This document shows positions 16,253-27,242 of a DNA stretch of 64,000 nucleotides, one piece after another. Origin of the DNA: Nonomuraea typhae (GTDB lineage Bacteria > Actinomycetota > Actinomycetes > Streptosporangiales > Streptosporangiaceae); assembly GCF_009760925.1 (NCBI RefSeq), contig NZ_VRLV01000002.1, positions 186,001 to 250,000 on the forward strand, given 5' to 3'. The first letter of the stretch is position 1; each line of letters begins with the position of its first letter. The notes beneath the pieces were generated by a model that was not told the origin of the DNA, ran no database searches, and was given only the letters and a program-made list of their open reading frames with translations. Position numbers and translations under genes: made by a program.

Positions 16253-17431
16253 CTAGCGGGCCGAGACCCCCGGGCGGTACTTCGGGACCCGGACGTTCAC
16301 CTTGGTTCCGGCGCCCTCGGCGGTCTCCACCACCAGGCCGTACTCGTCGCCGTAGACCTGGCGCAGGCGCTCGTCCACGTTGGCCAGGCCCACGCCGCCC
16401 TCGCTGACCACCTGCCCGGCCAGGATGAGCCGGAGCCTGCCGGGGTCCATGCCGAGGCCGTCGTCCTCTACGCTGATGCGGCACTCGGCCCCGGCGTCCT
16501 CGGCCACGATCGTGATCCGGCCGACGCCGGACTTGCTCTCCAGGCCGTGCCGTACCGCGTTCTCGACCAGCGGCTGCAGGCACAGGAACGGCACCGCCAC
16601 CGGCAGCACCTCGGGCGCGATGCGCAGCGTGACCTGCAGCTGGTCGCCGAAGCGGGCCCGCTCCAGGATGAGGTAGCGGTCGATGGAGCGCAGTTCCTCG
16701 GCCAGCGTGGTGAAGTCGCCGTGCCGGCGGAAGGAGTAGCGGGTGAAGTCGGCGAACTCCAGCAGCAGCTCCCGGGCGCGCTCGGGGTCGGTGCGGACGA
16801 ACGAGGCGATCGTGGTCAGCGAGTTGTAGATGAAGTGCGGCGAGATCTGCGCGCGCAGCGCCCGCACCTCGGCCTCCATCAGCCGGGTGCGCGAGCGGTC
16901 CAGCTCGGCCAGCTCGAGCTGGGAGTCGACCCAGCCGGCCACCTCCTGCGCGGCGCGCACCAGCCCGGCCGAGGCGTGCGGGCCGTAGGCGGCCAGCGTG
17001 CCGACGATGCGGTCGTCGGTGGTCAGCGGCACCACGACCACGTGCCGGATCGGGCATTCCAGCAGCTCGCAGTCGATGGTCAGCACCTGGGCACGGCCGT
17101 CGCGCAGGGTCGGCGCCGCGTGCGCCAGGGCTTCGGGGGCGTGGTGCTCGCCCGCGCCGTCGTAGACCAGCAGCCGCTCGCCGTCCGTGACCGCGACCGC
17201 GGGCGAGCCGAGCAGTTCCCGCAGGTGCCGGGAGGCTTTCAGCACGCCCTCCGCCGTCAGCCCGGCCCGCAGCGGCGGCGCGGCCAGCGAGGCCGTGTGC
17301 AGCGTCTCGAACGTCGCCCGCTCGGCCGGGCCGCTGCCCAGCTCACGGCGGCCGCGCAGCACCCGCCACAGCACCACGGCCGGCACGCCGACCAGCACCA
17401 CCGCCAGGCTCAGTCCGACGGCGAGTTCCAT
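16253..17431 (-). CDS. Sensor histidine kinase, LytS-like
   Basis: 392 residues. One N-terminal membrane segment (about 3-23) is followed by a GAF-like sensor region (about 40-165), then the His_kinase domain with the phospho-acceptor in LRAQISPHFIYNSL and an HATPase domain (LQPLVENAVRHGLESK; GLGMD; GVGLANVDERL). It partners the LytTR regulator downstream. A single membrane segment rather than the multi-pass LytS/BtsS sensor suggests it senses a cytoplasmic signal through the GAF domain. AGGAAG precedes ATG 17431. It overlaps the HIT gene by 22 bases. Confidence 0.88.
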   Translation of the reverse strand: MELAVGLSLAVVLVGVPAVVLWRVLRGRRELGSGPAERATFETLHTASLAAPPLRAGLTAEGVLKASRHLRELLGSPAVAVTDGERLLVYDGAGEHHAPEALAHAAPTLRDGRAQVLTIDCELLECPIRHVVVVPLTTDDRIVGTLAAYGPHASAGLVRAAQEVAGWVDSQLELAELDRSRTRLMEAEVRALRAQISPHFIYNSLTTIASFVRTDPERARELLLEFADFTRYSFRRHGDFTTLAEELRSIDRYLILERARFGDQLQVTLRIAPEVLPVAVPFLCLQPLVENAVRHGLESKSGVGRITIVAEDAGAECRISVEDDGLGMDPGRLRLILAGQVVSEGGVGLANVDERLRQVYGDEYGLVVETAEGAGTKVNVRVPKYRPGVSAR

Positions 17432-17835
17432 GACTTCCTGATGCGCTCGGCGAAGGATTCGGCCTCCGCGTCGCCGGCGTACTTCGTGCGCGGCCAGAAG
17501 AAGCCGCGCAGCCCGTCCTTCCGCTGCCGGGGCACCACGTGCACGTGCAGGTGGGCGACGCTCTGGCTGATCCGGTTGTTCATCGCCACGAACGTGCCGC
17601 CGGCCGCCAGGCCCTCCTCGACCGCGCGGGCCGTGGCCTGCACCCGCGCGAAGAACGGGCCGACCCCGGCCGCGGGCAGGTCGGCCAGCGTCTCGACGTG
17701 CACGCGCGGCACCACCAGGACATGTCCCTTGAAGACCGGCCGGGTGTCGAGGAATCCGGCGGCGACGTCGTCGGAGAAGACCATGAAGGCAGGCCGCTCC
17801 CCCGCGACGATCTCGCAGAACAGGTCGGTGCTCAC
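17410..17835 (-). CDS. HIT-family hydrolase
   Basis: 141 residues. The histidine triad HLHVHVVP is preceded by GHVLVVPRVHVETLADL, the standard HIT fold. It is probably a nucleoside-phosphate hydrolase or Ap4A-type enzyme in the cytoplasm. The C-terminal WPRTKYAGDAEAESFAERIRKSW is typical of actinobacterial copies. It overlaps the DUF1838 gene stop by 4 bases upstream and the kinase gene downstream. Confidence 0.88.
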   Translation of the reverse strand: MSTDLFCEIVAGERPAFMVFSDDVAAGFLDTRPVFKGHVLVVPRVHVETLADLPAAGVGPFFARVQATARAVEEGLAAGGTFVAMNNRISQSVAHLHVHVVPRQRKDGLRGFFWPRTKYAGDAEAESFAERIRKSWNSPSD

Positions 17836-18539
17836 ATGGTGACTTTAGCCGCGAACGCCGACCAGCTGCTCATGTTCGGGCTGGTCCACTGGGAGGGGGC
17901 GCGCAGGAAGTGCTCGCCGACGTGCTCGGCCAGCCGCTCCGGCACCCGCTCCACCTTCGCGCCCCTGACGTGGTAGACCAGCCCGCCCGGGCGCTGGGCC
18001 ATCGCCATCCACGGCAGCCACGGCGAGACGCGGCACCAGGAGAAGTGGCTCGGCACGTTGGCCGCCGCCGAGTCGACGTCCTCCTCCCTGGCGAAGAACT
18101 GGAACAGCTCCATCGCCCGGTAGGTGTCGCTGGCGGAGTTGTCGGGGAACTCCGAGACCTTGAGCGGCGACGGGTAGGCCAGGCGGATGTCCACGTTGTA
18201 GACGACCTGCCCGCCCACCCGCGTGGTCGGCACCGGGTAGGCGCCCAGGCGCTGGTTGACCGGGTCGTTGAAGACGTGCTGGACCTCGACCTCGGCGCCG
18301 GTGAACGGGTTGTCCCAGGTGCCGAGGATCTCGCGGGTCTTCGGGTCGAGGTAGGCGGCGGCCTCGCGGGTCAGCAGCTGCCAGCCGCTCTCGTCCGCGA
18401 TCGCGCGGGCCACGTTGACGCCCTCGAACCCGAACAGGTGGTGGGGACCGTCGTCGTCCTGCCAGCCGTACACGTCGCCGGTCCACCACGAGATCGTCTC
18501 AGCGCCGTCGGCGGAGGCGCGCACCCGAATGAAATCCAT
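17832..18539 (-). CDS. DUF1838 family protein
   Basis: About 235 residues. The family pattern is ISWWTGDVYGWQDDDGPHHLFGFEGVNVAR, then AAAYLDPKTREILGTWDNPFTGAEVEVQHVFNDPVNQ. No signal peptide is seen. The family has no established function. I chose ATG 18539 (MDFIRVRAS); the frame also opens at a TTG at 18575. It is followed with 4-base overlap by the HIT gene. Confidence 0.68.
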   Translation of the reverse strand: MDFIRVRASADGAETISWWTGDVYGWQDDDGPHHLFGFEGVNVARAIADESGWQLLTREAAAYLDPKTREILGTWDNPFTGAEVEVQHVFNDPVNQRLGAYPVPTTRVGGQVVYNVDIRLAYPSPLKVSEFPDNSASDTYRAMELFQFFAREEDVDSAAANVPSHFSWCRVSPWLPWMAMAQRPGGLVYHVRGAKVERVPERLAEHVGEHFLRAPSQWTSPNMSSWSAFAAKVTM

Positions 18540-18590
18540 GAGCTGAAGCTTCTCCGACCGCGCCTCACGTTTCAAGACACAGTGTCGTGA

Positions 18591-19016
18591 TCACTTGACT
18601 GTGACGGTAAAGGTCGCCGTCCCCGACTCCCGGATGCTGTCCGGCGCCGACGGCGTCTTCTCCGTGCCGCAGCGCCAGCAGTTGTACAGCTTCACCACCG
18701 TCGTGCCCTGCCGTTTGGCGTTGAACACGAAGTAGCCGGTGCCGTTGCTGCCGGGGGCGCCGCCCTCGCTCTCGTGCTCCTCGCTGATGAACGAGGCCAC
18801 CTTCGCGTCCGGCACCTCCACCAGCGACCACTGGTCGCCGACCGACGGGTTGTCCGGCACCGTCAGGGAGAACCGCTGCCCCTGGCCCACCTCGACCGGG
18901 ACGCTCTGCCCTTTGCCGCCCTTGATCACCGTGCCGTAGTCGCTGACCGCCGACCCCGCGCCGCAGCCCGCCGCCGTCACGGCCAGCAAGGCCGCCGCGG
19001 CCCATGTCCTCTTCAC
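18591..19016 (-). CDS. Chagasin-like (I42) protease-inhibitor lipoprotein
   Basis: 141 residues. The signal peptide ends in the lipobox VTAAGC (Cys18). The rest is a small beta domain with DNPSVGDQWSLVEVPD (compare the inhibitor loop NPTTGYxW), GSNGTGYFVFNAKRQGTTVVKLYNC and WRCGT. These match the loop pattern of chagasin-type cysteine-peptidase inhibitors, though the classical loop residues are altered. It would be anchored on the outer face of the membrane. It lies upstream of DUF1838 in the same direction, with a palindromic GACACAGTGTC at 18576-18586 in the gap. Confidence 0.62.
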   Translation of the reverse strand: MKRTWAAAALLAVTAAGCGAGSAVSDYGTVIKGGKGQSVPVEVGQGQRFSLTVPDNPSVGDQWSLVEVPDAKVASFISEEHESEGGAPGSNGTGYFVFNAKRQGTTVVKLYNCWRCGTEKTPSAPDSIRESGTATFTVTVK

Positions 19017-19060
19017 CCGCCGCAGCGTATCGGGTCGGGTCCGCGGGTACGGCGGTGCGC

Positions 19061-19408
19061 TCAGCGCCTGCGCTTCATCAGGCGGCGCACGACCAGCGCG
19101 ACGACGGTGCCGACCGCGGCGACGACCAGGAGCGGCCGCTTCTTCGCCTCGGTGGCGGCCACGTCGGCCAGCTCGCCGGCGCGCTCCTTGGCCACGCCCG
19201 CCGCGTCCTTGGCGGCGTCGGCGACCTCGCCGGCCTTGTCCTTGGCCGTGCCCGCGACCTCACCGGCCTTCTCCTTGGCCATGGCGGCGACCTCGCCCGC
19301 CTTGTCCTTGGCCTCGCCGGCCACCTCGCCCGCCTTCTCCTTGGCCACGGAGGCGGCCTCGCTCACCTGGCCGGCCGTCTCCTCCGCCTTGTCCCTGGCC
19401 GTTCCCAT
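19061..19408 (-). CDS. LEA-like 11-mer repeat protein with C-terminal membrane anchor
   Basis: 115 residues. Residues 22-65 are four near-perfect 11-residue repeats, AKxKAGEVAxx. The pattern continues, decayed, to about residue 85, as in group-3 LEA proteins. A hydrophobic helix (PLLVVAAVGTVVALVV) and RRLMKRRR close the protein. An amphipathic helix lying along the membrane, with a role in stress or envelope protection, is plausible. ATG 19408 has GGGAGA upstream. Other names used for such proteins are YtxH- or CsbD-like; I cannot tell which applies. Confidence 0.65.
   Translation of the reverse strand: MGTARDKAEETAGQVSEAASVAKEKAGEVAGEAKDKAGEVAAMAKEKAGEVAGTAKDKAGEVADAAKDAAGVAKERAGELADVAATEAKKRPLLVVAAVGTVVALVVRRLMKRRR
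19214..19345 (-). repeat. 33-bp tandem repeat (4 units) in LEA-like gene
   Basis: Four consecutive 33-bp units each encode AKEKAGEVAGE-type 11-mers, with synonymous and single-residue differences alternating E/D at position 3. Confidence 0.85.
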
Positions 19409-19493
19409 TGTTTCTCCCGCAAATGTCCGGGCGGCGCGAACCGCCGTCGTCGTCCTGGCCTCCACCGCGACTACCCAGCGGAGGGGCTGACTA

Positions 19494-19850
19494 TCACGAA
19501 CCCCCGCGCAGGTCCTCTTCCATGGCGTCCCGCGCGGCCAGCATCGGATCCTCCCGCTCGGCCCGGGCACGCTGCGCGGCCAGCTCTTCCTCGGGGTCGG
19601 TGTCCAGCACGTCGTCGCGCGTCTTCCTGGCCGGGACGAACACGCCCTTCGGCCGGCGCCGGTCCTCCTCGGCCAGCGCGTTCTCCGTCGCGCCCGCCCG
19701 GACCTGCGGAATGTTGATCGAGAGAGGGTCGACCTCGGTGCCGACGACCGCCTCGTGCGCGCCGACGTACCCCGCGGTGACTCCCTCGACGTACTCCGCG
19801 TGCTGTCCGTACTCGCCGTACTGTTCCTGCTGCTCCGCGTGCTCATCCAT
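19494..19850 (-). CDS. Hypothetical acidic protein
   Basis: 118 residues. The N-terminal 45 residues are rich in Glu, Gln, Tyr, His and Gly (EQQEQYGEYGQHAEYVEG). A middle stretch VDPLSINIPQVRAG is followed by a charged C-terminal half with RKTRDDVLDTDPEEELAAQRARAERED. No signal peptide or known domain is seen, and it is probably cytoplasmic and partly disordered. GGGAGGCAAAGCCC lies before ATG 19850. It lies upstream of the LEA-like gene in the same direction. Confidence 0.55.
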   Translation of the reverse strand: MDEHAEQQEQYGEYGQHAEYVEGVTAGYVGAHEAVVGTEVDPLSINIPQVRAGATENALAEEDRRRPKGVFVPARKTRDDVLDTDPEEELAAQRARAEREDPMLAARDAMEEDLRGGS

Positions 19851-19948
19851 GGGCTTTGCCTCCCCGTGGTGCTCTCACCCGCATTTGTAACCGCGCACGG
19901 CGAGATCAACGGCAAAGCCCCGGCCAGGATTCTCCCGGCCGGGAGTGG

Positions 19949-20110
19949 TCAGCGCCGGGCCAGCCGCAGGAGGAAGCCGACGACCTTCGCCGCGTCGGAC
20001 GACCCGGACGTCTGGCACCAGGCGTCCGGCTTCTCGGGCGCGGCGAACGGCGACGGCAGCTCGCACGGCGGCACCGGCGGTTTGGGGCGTTCGCACCAGG
20101 ATCCGCTCAT
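19949..20110 (-). CDS. Small hypothetical protein (53 residues)
   Basis: Reads MSGSWCERPKPPVPPC at the start, then PDAWCQTSGSSDAAKVVGFLLRLARR. Three cysteines and a Pro-rich N-terminus give it a distinctive composition, and codon third positions are GC-rich as in real genes. It lies divergent from the SNF2 gene with a 109-base gap. The ribosome site (TGAGGAC) is close to the ATG. No function can be assigned. Confidence 0.5.
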   Translation of the reverse strand: MSGSWCERPKPPVPPCELPSPFAAPEKPDAWCQTSGSSDAAKVVGFLLRLARR

Positions 20111-20207
20111 GTCCTCAGGGTACGCCGCGATCCTCCGGCGCGGTGGATCCGCGGCGAGGTTCTCCCGGCGCATCCCGATGGCGGCCCATCCTGTCGGCCG
20201 CTGGGGG

Positions 20208-20213
20208 TAGCCT
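20208..20213 (+). promoter_or_regulatory. -10 element of leaderless SNF2 gene
   Basis: TAGCCT, then 6 nt (GCCGGG), then GTG at 20220. No Shine-Dalgarno lies between. Confidence 0.5.
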
Positions 20214-20219
20214 GCCGGG

Positions 20220-23270
<3,051 letters not shown>

Positions 23271-23272
23271 GC

Positions 23273-24082
23273 ATGCCGGTCGGCAGGGAGGGTTGGTACG
23301 ACGGCGGCGCCCCGATCGCGGTCGAGGGCGGGCTCCGGGCCCGCACGCAGCGGGGCACGATCGGCGCCTCGTGGTGGTCGCGCCGCTTCATCGACATTCT
23401 GGAGCGCATCTGCGACAAGGGCCGCCTGTCGCGCGGGCGGGCGTACGCGCGCAAGGGCCAGGTGCTCGCGCTCGAGCTGAGCGCGGGGCTGGTCAAGGCC
23501 GAGGTGCAGGGCTCGCGGCCGCGGCCCTACACGGTGGAGGTCCGCGTCGAGGCGTACGGCGAGGCGTTGTGGGCCGAGCTGGCGGCGGCGATCGACGATC
23601 AGGCGGTGCACCGGGCCAGGCTGCTGGCCGGGGAGATGCCGCCGGAGATCGAGGAGGTCTTCGCGGCGATGGGCGTGGACCTGTTCCCGCGCGATCTGGA
23701 CATGGAGTGCTCGTGTCCCGACTGGGGCTTGCCGTGCAAGCACCTGTCGGCGGTGCTGTATCTGCTGGCCGAGTCGTTCGACGACGACCCGTTCCTGGTG
23801 CTGGCGTGGCGGGGCCGTACCCAAGAGCAGTTGCTGGGCTCGCTGGCCGACGACGGCGAGAAGGGGGCGGACCCGCTGGCGGTGGCGGACGTGCCGTTCG
23901 CCGAACGGCTGGCCGACTTCTACGCGCCGGGGGCGAGCGTGCGGCGGCCGGTCCGGCGGCCTTCGGCGGCGCCGGATCTGCTGCTGCGGTTGTTCCCGCC
24001 GCCGGAGGGGCTGGCGCGTCAGCTCGGGCCGGCGTATTCACGCCTGGCGGCAGATCTTGAGGGAGCGCCGGACGCGTCCTAA
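23273..24082 (+). CDS. SWIM zinc-finger protein, SNF2 partner
   Basis: 269 residues. The SWIM motif CSCPDWGLPCKHL gives CxCx(7)CxH zinc ligands at about residues 144-156. The conserved N-terminal stretch GASWWSRRFIDILE, with SRGRAYARKGQV, is typical of the actinobacterial SNF2-associated family. It is thought to bind DNA or protein for the helicase. ATG is 2 bases after the helicase stop, so the pair is one operon. The stop codon TAA is part of the next gene's -10 box. Confidence 0.88.
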   Translation: MPVGREGWYDGGAPIAVEGGLRARTQRGTIGASWWSRRFIDILERICDKGRLSRGRAYARKGQVLALELSAGLVKAEVQGSRPRPYTVEVRVEAYGEALWAELAAAIDDQAVHRARLLAGEMPPEIEEVFAAMGVDLFPRDLDMECSCPDWGLPCKHLSAVLYLLAESFDDDPFLVLAWRGRTQEQLLGSLADDGEKGADPLAVADVPFAERLADFYAPGASVRRPVRRPSAAPDLLLRLFPPPEGLARQLGPAYSRLAADLEGAPDAS

Positions 24083-24085
24083 TAT
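24057..24085 (+). promoter_or_regulatory. Promoter of the MFS sugar-type transporter
   Basis: -35 TTGAGG (24057-24062), 17-base spacer, -10 TAATAT (24080-24085) overlapping the SWIM gene stop. This is the clearest sigma-70-type promoter in the window. GGGGAGGGG follows before GTG 24122. Confidence 0.7.
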
Positions 24086-24121
24086 GAGGCCCTCTCATCC
24101 CCGAGGGGAGGGGACGTCTCC

Positions 24122-25354
24122 GTGAGCTCACCTGCGTTATCGGCCACGGTCCCCGGCGGCTGGACCGCGCGGCTGTCCCTGGCCCAGCTCGGGCTGATGA
24201 TGGGCTGGTTCACGCTGATCCAGATCGTGCTGCCCCAGCACATGGTCGAGGTGGACGCCGCCGGCAAGGAGGCGTCGCTGGCGGTGGTGTTCGCCGTGGG
24301 CGCGGCGGTGTCGATGGTGTCGAACGTGGCGTTCGGCGCCTGGTCGGACCGCACGCGCGGCCGCTACGGACGGCGGCGGCCGTGGATCCTGGCGGGCGGG
24401 GTGGCCGGGGCGGCGGCGCTGGTGGTGCTGGGGACGCAGCGGAGCGTGCTGGGCATGGCGATCGGCTGGAGCCTGGTGCAGCTGACGTTCAACGCGGCGT
24501 TCGCGGCGACGGTCGCGGTCGTGCCCGATCGGGTGCCGGAGTGGCAGCGCGGCCGGGTGCTGGCGGTGGCGGGCGCGGCGCAGGCGGCCGGGCCGCTGCT
24601 GGGCGGGCTGGTGGTGGCGCTGGTGGTGACCGGGATCCTGCCCTCCTACCTGGCGATGGCGGCGTTGCTGCTGGTGACGGTGCTGCCGTTCGCGCTGGCC
24701 ACCGGTGAGGGGCCGGTGACCGGGCCGGCTCCCGGGCCTTTCGACTGGCGGACCTTGTGGGTGAGCCCGCGCCGCCATCCGGACTTCGCGTGGGCCTGGG
24801 TGACCAGGTTCCTGATGAACCTGTCGATCTCGATGGGCACCGGCTACCTGCTGTACTACCTCCGCGACCAGGTCGGCTACGAGCGGCTCTTCCCCGGGCA
24901 CGGCGCGGACGAGGGCGTGCTGATCCTGCTGGCGGTCTCGACGGTGGCCGGGATCGGGCCGACGCTGCTGTCCGGCTGGCTGTCGGACAAACTCGGCCGG
25001 CGCCGCCCGGTCGTGAGCGTGGCGGGGCTGCTGACCGCCTCGGCCGGGCTGCTCCTGGCGTTCGGCTCGGCCTGGCCGATGGTGATCGTGGCGGCGGTGG
25101 TCCTGGGCGCGGGCAGCGGGGCGTTCCTGGCGGTGGACCAGGCGCTGCTGACCCAGGTGCTCCCCGCCGACCTCGACCGGGGCAAGGACCTCGGCGTGCT
25201 CAACCTGGCCGCGGCCGGGCCGCAGATGCTCGCGCCGATCCTGGCGGCGCCGCTGGTCACGCAGCTGGGCGGCTACGCCTCGCTGTACGCGGCGACGGCG
25301 GCGGTCGGGATCGCCGGGGCGCTTCTGGTGTGGAAAATCCGTGACGTCCCCTGA
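24122..25354 (+). CDS. MFS transporter (GPH/sugar-type)
   Basis: 410 residues with 11-12 helices. The cytoplasmic loop SDRTRGRYGRRRPWILAGG between helices 2 and 3 is the signature of GPH-like (sugar:cation) MFS members, and a second copy of the pattern reads SDKLGRRRPVVSVAG. It probably moves a sugar or glycoside. GTG 24122 follows a strong GGGGAGGGG. Codon 6 is TTA, the rare leucine codon read by bldA tRNA in streptomycetes. It is followed by an APH-like kinase 24 bases later. Confidence 0.82.
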   Translation: MSSPALSATVPGGWTARLSLAQLGLMMGWFTLIQIVLPQHMVEVDAAGKEASLAVVFAVGAAVSMVSNVAFGAWSDRTRGRYGRRRPWILAGGVAGAAALVVLGTQRSVLGMAIGWSLVQLTFNAAFAATVAVVPDRVPEWQRGRVLAVAGAAQAAGPLLGGLVVALVVTGILPSYLAMAALLLVTVLPFALATGEGPVTGPAPGPFDWRTLWVSPRRHPDFAWAWVTRFLMNLSISMGTGYLLYYLRDQVGYERLFPGHGADEGVLILLAVSTVAGIGPTLLSGWLSDKLGRRRPVVSVAGLLTASAGLLLAFGSAWPMVIVAAVVLGAGSGAFLAVDQALLTQVLPADLDRGKDLGVLNLAAAGPQMLAPILAAPLVTQLGGYASLYAATAAVGIAGALLVWKIRDVP

Positions 25355-25378
25355 GCGCGCTGGGGCAGGATCGAACCC

Positions 25379-26341
25379 ATGCTGAGGGAGACCGCCGAAC
25401 GGGTGGCACGGGAGTACGAGCTGGGCGCGGTCGTGGCCGCCCCGGTCTACGCGGCGCGGGGCGAGCTGGGCCTGATCTGGCGCCTGGACACCGAGCGCGG
25501 GTCGTGGGCGGTCAAGGAGTCGCTCATCGAGGTGGCCGAGGAGGACGCCGACGCCGACGTGCGCTTCCAGGGCGCCGCCGCCGCGGCGGGCGTCGTGCTC
25601 CCGGCCCCGGTCCGCGATCGCCACGGGCGGGTCATCCTCCGGGCCCGGCCGCACGACCTGCGGGTGTACGCGTGGGCGGACCTGGCGGCCGGCGAGATCA
25701 CCGCGGCGCAGCTCGGCGAGGCGGCGGCGCGCATCCATCGGGTACGGCACGCCGCCCGCGGCCCGGTGGGCCCGTGGTTCGCCGCCCCGCTGGGCCGGGC
25801 GGCCTGGCACGAGGTGGCCCGGATCTCGCGCGGCCGGGAGTGGGCCGACGCGCTGGACGCCCGCCTCGCGGACCTGATCGCGGTCGAGGACGTCGTGCGC
25901 CCGCCCGACCCGGCCGAGGTCACGACCTGCCACCGCGACCTCAACGAGGAGAACCTGCGCCTGTCCACCGGCGGCGTGCTCACCGTGCTCGACTGGGAGA
26001 ACTGCGGCCCGGCGGTGCCCGCCTGGGAGCTGGCCGCGCTCGTGGCCCGCGACGGGGAGGTCTACCGCGCCTACGTGGCGGCGGGCGGCCCGGCCCGGGT
26101 GACCCGGCCCGAGGACTTCTCGATGCGCGTGGCCGCGCAGGCGCATCTGCTCGAGTTCTACGCGCGCAGGGCGACCGGCGGGCAGGAGAGCGAGGAGAAC
26201 CGCTCGCGCGCCCGCGCCCGCCTGCGCGAGATGCTGGCCGAGCCGCTCACGAAGGAGCGGATCTCAGCGATCCTCGAAGGTCTCCGGGACCATCACGCGC
26301 ACCCCGTTGGGCACCACCCGCAGCCGGATCGGGGTGCGTAG
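25379..26341 (+). CDS. APH-family phosphotransferase
   Basis: 320 residues with an aminoglycoside/choline-kinase-like fold. The catalytic loop reads TTCHRDLNEENL with the Brenner Asp, and the metal-binding DWENCG follows. The substrate is unknown. It may act on the compound handled by the transporter upstream. ATG 25379 has no Shine-Dalgarno; CAGGAT lies 7 nt before it. The last 26 codons overlap the convergent lipid-kinase gene by 78 bases, and the C-terminal residues (DHHAHPVGHHPQPDRGA) look unlike the family, so the original stop may have been lost. Confidence 0.8.
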   Translation: MLRETAERVAREYELGAVVAAPVYAARGELGLIWRLDTERGSWAVKESLIEVAEEDADADVRFQGAAAAAGVVLPAPVRDRHGRVILRARPHDLRVYAWADLAAGEITAAQLGEAAARIHRVRHAARGPVGPWFAAPLGRAAWHEVARISRGREWADALDARLADLIAVEDVVRPPDPAEVTTCHRDLNEENLRLSTGGVLTVLDWENCGPAVPAWELAALVARDGEVYRAYVAAGGPARVTRPEDFSMRVAAQAHLLEFYARRATGGQESEENRSRARARLREMLAEPLTKERISAILEGLRDHHAHPVGHHPQPDRGA

Positions 26342-27202
26342 CCGTACCTCGCCGTCCACGTCGGCGGCCATCGGCGGGTCGGTCTCCAGCAGCATCTCGC
26401 GCCCGGTCACGAACGGCCCGCCCGCCAGGCTGCGCCAGCGCCCGGTCGTGGCCCGCGCCAGCGTCTCGCCGAGCAGGCGCAGCTTCTTGCCCGAGCCGAG
26501 CTGGTAGGCCACCAGCAGGCCGTTGTCGATGCTGATGTCCTTGGCCACCTGCCAGCCGCCGTGGAAGCGCCCGTTGGCGATGTTGAGCTGGTGGGTGAGC
26601 AGCTCGTGGCGCTTGCCGTCGACGGTGATGAAGGCGCGGAAGGGCCGGTGCCCGGGCAGGATCGTCAGCGCGGTCAGCGGGTAGGCGGGGCGGCCGATGA
26701 TGCGCTTGAGCCAGGGCTTGACCGTGCCGGCCACCTCGACCGAGACGCCGAAGCTGGCCAGGTTGGCGAAGGGGCGGTCGTCGGCCATGCCGAGGTCGAT
26801 GTCGGCCACCTTGCCGGTGGCGAAGACGTTGATCGCGCCGGCCAGGTCCAGGGGGAGGCCGAGGCTGCGCGCGAAGTTGTTGGTGGTGCCGAGGGGCAGC
26901 ACGCCGAGGGCGACGTCGCGGTGCGCGATGTGGCGGACGGCCGACGACAGGGTGCCGTCGCCGCCGCCCACGATCAGCAGGTCGGGCTTGGTGGCCAGGG
27001 CCTTGTCGAGGTGGTCGCGCAGCCGTTTGGGCTTGAGCACCGAGAACTCGGCCAGCGGCTCGAAACCCAGCTCGTGGATGAGGTCGAGCGCCTCGAAGTA
27101 GTGGCGACGGCCGCGGCGCGAGCGTGTGTTGATCACCACGGCCACCCGGCGCTCGCGCCGGATGGCCGCAGTGTGCTCCGCCTTGGTCCTAAGGTCCGTC
27201 AT
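26264..27202 (-). CDS. Diacylglycerol kinase-family lipid kinase
   Basis: 312 residues. The nucleotide-binding motif GGGDGTLSSAVRHI lies at about 78-91 and LGVLPLGTTNNFARSLGLP follows, as in DAGK/YegS/sphingosine-kinase-like proteins. It phosphorylates diacylglycerol or a related lipid at the membrane face. TACGAT lies 8 nt before ATG 27202, with GAGGGA overlapping the same space. It is convergent with and overlaps the APH gene. Confidence 0.87.
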   Translation of the reverse strand: MTDLRTKAEHTAAIRRERRVAVVINTRSRRGRRHYFEALDLIHELGFEPLAEFSVLKPKRLRDHLDKALATKPDLLIVGGGDGTLSSAVRHIAHRDVALGVLPLGTTNNFARSLGLPLDLAGAINVFATGKVADIDLGMADDRPFANLASFGVSVEVAGTVKPWLKRIIGRPAYPLTALTILPGHRPFRAFITVDGKRHELLTHQLNIANGRFHGGWQVAKDISIDNGLLVAYQLGSGKKLRLLGETLARATTGRWRSLAGGPFVTGREMLLETDPPMAADVDGEVRLRTPIRLRVVPNGVRVMVPETFEDR

Positions 27203-27242
27203 GGTCCCTCATCGTAGGGCCGCCGCGGAACGACCCACACGA

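Noticed and set aside
18576..18594. GACACAGTGTC and GTGATCAC palindromes as a terminator between the chagasin-like and DUF1838 genes
   Set aside because: The palindromes have no loop space for an RNA hairpin. At most they are a protein-binding site, with no regulator to link them to.
25379..26341. Aminoglycoside resistance role for the APH-like gene
   Set aside because: Only the general fold and catalytic loop are shared. No substrate-site signature or resistance context is present.
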